A program made the position numbers and the translations under genes. From assembly GCA_943324165.2 (NCBI GenBank), contig CALPKO020000137.1, positions 1 through 5,270 of the forward strand: a stretch of 5,270 bases of DNA, written 5' to 3'. The notes under the pieces are model-generated. The model was not told the DNA's origin and searched no databases. It worked only from the letters and a program-made list of their open reading frames with translations. Positions 4,962 to 5,270 of the stretch are shown here, one piece after another (positions within the stretch are counted from its first letter, which is position 1; the number at the start of each line of letters is the position of its first letter). This stretch comes from Bdellovibrio sp. ZAP7. GTDB taxonomy: Bacteria > Bacteroidota > Bacteroidia > Flavobacteriales > Flavobacteriaceae.

Positions 4962-4993
4962 AACCCTCGAAGGGTTCGAACCCTTCGAGGGTT
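4962..4993. repeat. Perfect 32-bp palindrome, possible bidirectional terminator or extragenic repeat
   Basis: The two 16-bp halves are exact reverse complements around the centre TTCGAA. Each half also folds alone: AACCCTCGAAGGGTT (4962-4976) and AACCCTTCGAGGGTT (4979-4993) are hairpins of six pairs with a 3-nt loop. It lies between the lipoprotein stop and the next gene. There is no long T-run after it, so intrinsic termination is possible but not proved. Such palindromes are often repeated through a genome. Confidence 0.75.
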
Positions 4994-5002
4994 ATTTAAA
5001 TC

Positions 5003-5076
5003 GGCGGGAAATAAGCTGAAAAACCATACGCCTTAATATGACTTTTTACACCAAAAAAGCATAGAATAAAGTAAGC
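5003..5076 (+). promoter_or_regulatory. Possible pseudoknot leader, weak copy F
   Basis: Stem 1 would be GGCG (5003-5006) with CGCC (5029-5032). Stem 2 would be GCT (5015-5017, followed by GAAAAA like the usual core) with AGC (5074-5076), preceded by AGTA. The linker is long, but a CTTTTT/AAAAAG hairpin (5042-5059) inserted in it would bring the ends together. It ends 21 nt before the ATG at 5098, which fits the family spacing. The expanded linker makes this a tentative call. Confidence 0.35.
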
Positions 5077-5097
5077 AAAAACTAAAATTATTTAAAA

Positions 5098-5270
5098 ATG
5101 AAAAAAACATTTAAAAATTCTGTTTTGTTATTTGTTAGTTTATTGATTTTAAGCTGTACAAATGAAAAAAATTTCGTTAACGAAAAAGATTATCATTTAA
5201 AAATAAGTGAAAAATCTTTTGATGAATTATCAAAAATGCCTAGATTTACTAATGCATTTGAAAAAATACC
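5098..5270 (+). CDS. N-terminus of a putative lipoprotein, cut by the window end
   Basis: The ATG at 5098 opens a frame of 57 codons that runs off the window. The product begins MKKTFKNS, has a hydrophobic core VLLFVSLLILS and a lipobox ILSC with the lipidated Cys at 20, then a polar Asn/Glu/Lys-rich stretch typical of the mature start of Bacteroidota lipoproteins. The next part (KISEKSFDELSKMPRFTNAFEKI) is amphipathic and probably helical. From memory, Flavobacteriaceae have lipoproteins with a similar FDEL...F..AF.KI pattern at this point, but I cannot name a function. The start is supported by the signal peptide and by a spacing of 21 nt from the AGTAAGC of possible leader copy F. Confidence 0.75.
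   Translation, partial: MKKTFKNSVLLFVSLLILSCTNEKNFVNEKDYHLKISEKSFDELSKMPRFTNAFEKI

Noticed and set aside
4970..4985. GGGTTCGAACCC resembles a tRNA T-arm
   Set aside because: It is the centre of a 32-bp palindrome, and no acceptor, D-arm or anticodon arm can be found around it.

Overview
The window is A+T-rich with occasional G+C-rich patches. All recognisable genes lie on the + strand, are short, and almost all end in TAA. Start codons are preceded by A-rich stretches rather than Shine-Dalgarno sequences, and there are two lipoproteins of Bacteroidota type. This suggests a member of the Bacteroidota, most likely Flavobacteriaceae, and an accessory region rather than core metabolism. No gene could be given an assured function. 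The best family matches, all from memory of the families and not from a search, are a cell-wall-hydrolase C-terminus (CHAP/endolysin-like), a small HTH regulator with a coiled-coil tail, and a PEGA-type surface lipoprotein.

Layout: (1) 1-111, end of a probable peptidoglycan hydrolase. (2) 174-800, an exported multi-pass membrane protein. (3) 865-1539, a beta-rich soluble protein of unknown family. (4) 1631-2110, a small helical protein. (5) 2127-2402, thirteen dyad-containing repeats at about 21.5 bp spacing, with no gene. (6) 2445-2810, the HTH regulator just after that array. (7) 2868-3119, an 83-residue protein of unknown function. (8) 3245-4144, a protein with one central membrane segment. 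(9) 4145-4380, a G+C-rich repeat patch and a leader. (10) 4381-4878, the PEGA-like lipoprotein. (11) 4879-5097, a perfect 32-bp palindrome and a degenerate leader. (12) 5098 to the end, the start of another lipoprotein. The right part, from about 3120, is visibly more A+T-rich than the left part.

The main discovery candidate is a short structured leader found ahead of most of these otherwise unrelated genes. Four clear copies (119-151, 811-843, 1574-1605, 2817-2845), one divergent copy (4319-4361) and one weak copy (5003-5076) fit one model. Stem 1 encloses the 5' strand of stem 2, usually as GCCGAAAA. The 3' strand of stem 2 (GGC, GGT or AGC) follows an almost invariant AGTA and lies 19-25 nt before the start codon. 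Stem 1 changes from copy to copy with pairing kept (CCTC/GAGG, CCC/GGG, CAG/CTG, AAAGTC/GACTTT, GGCG/CGCC), as expected for a selected H-type RNA pseudoknot. It looks like a shared post-transcriptional control element, or a mobile-cassette signature, linking several unknown small genes. The HTH gene and the gene at 3245 lack it; the HTH gene has the 21.5-bp dyad array instead, which may be its operator field.
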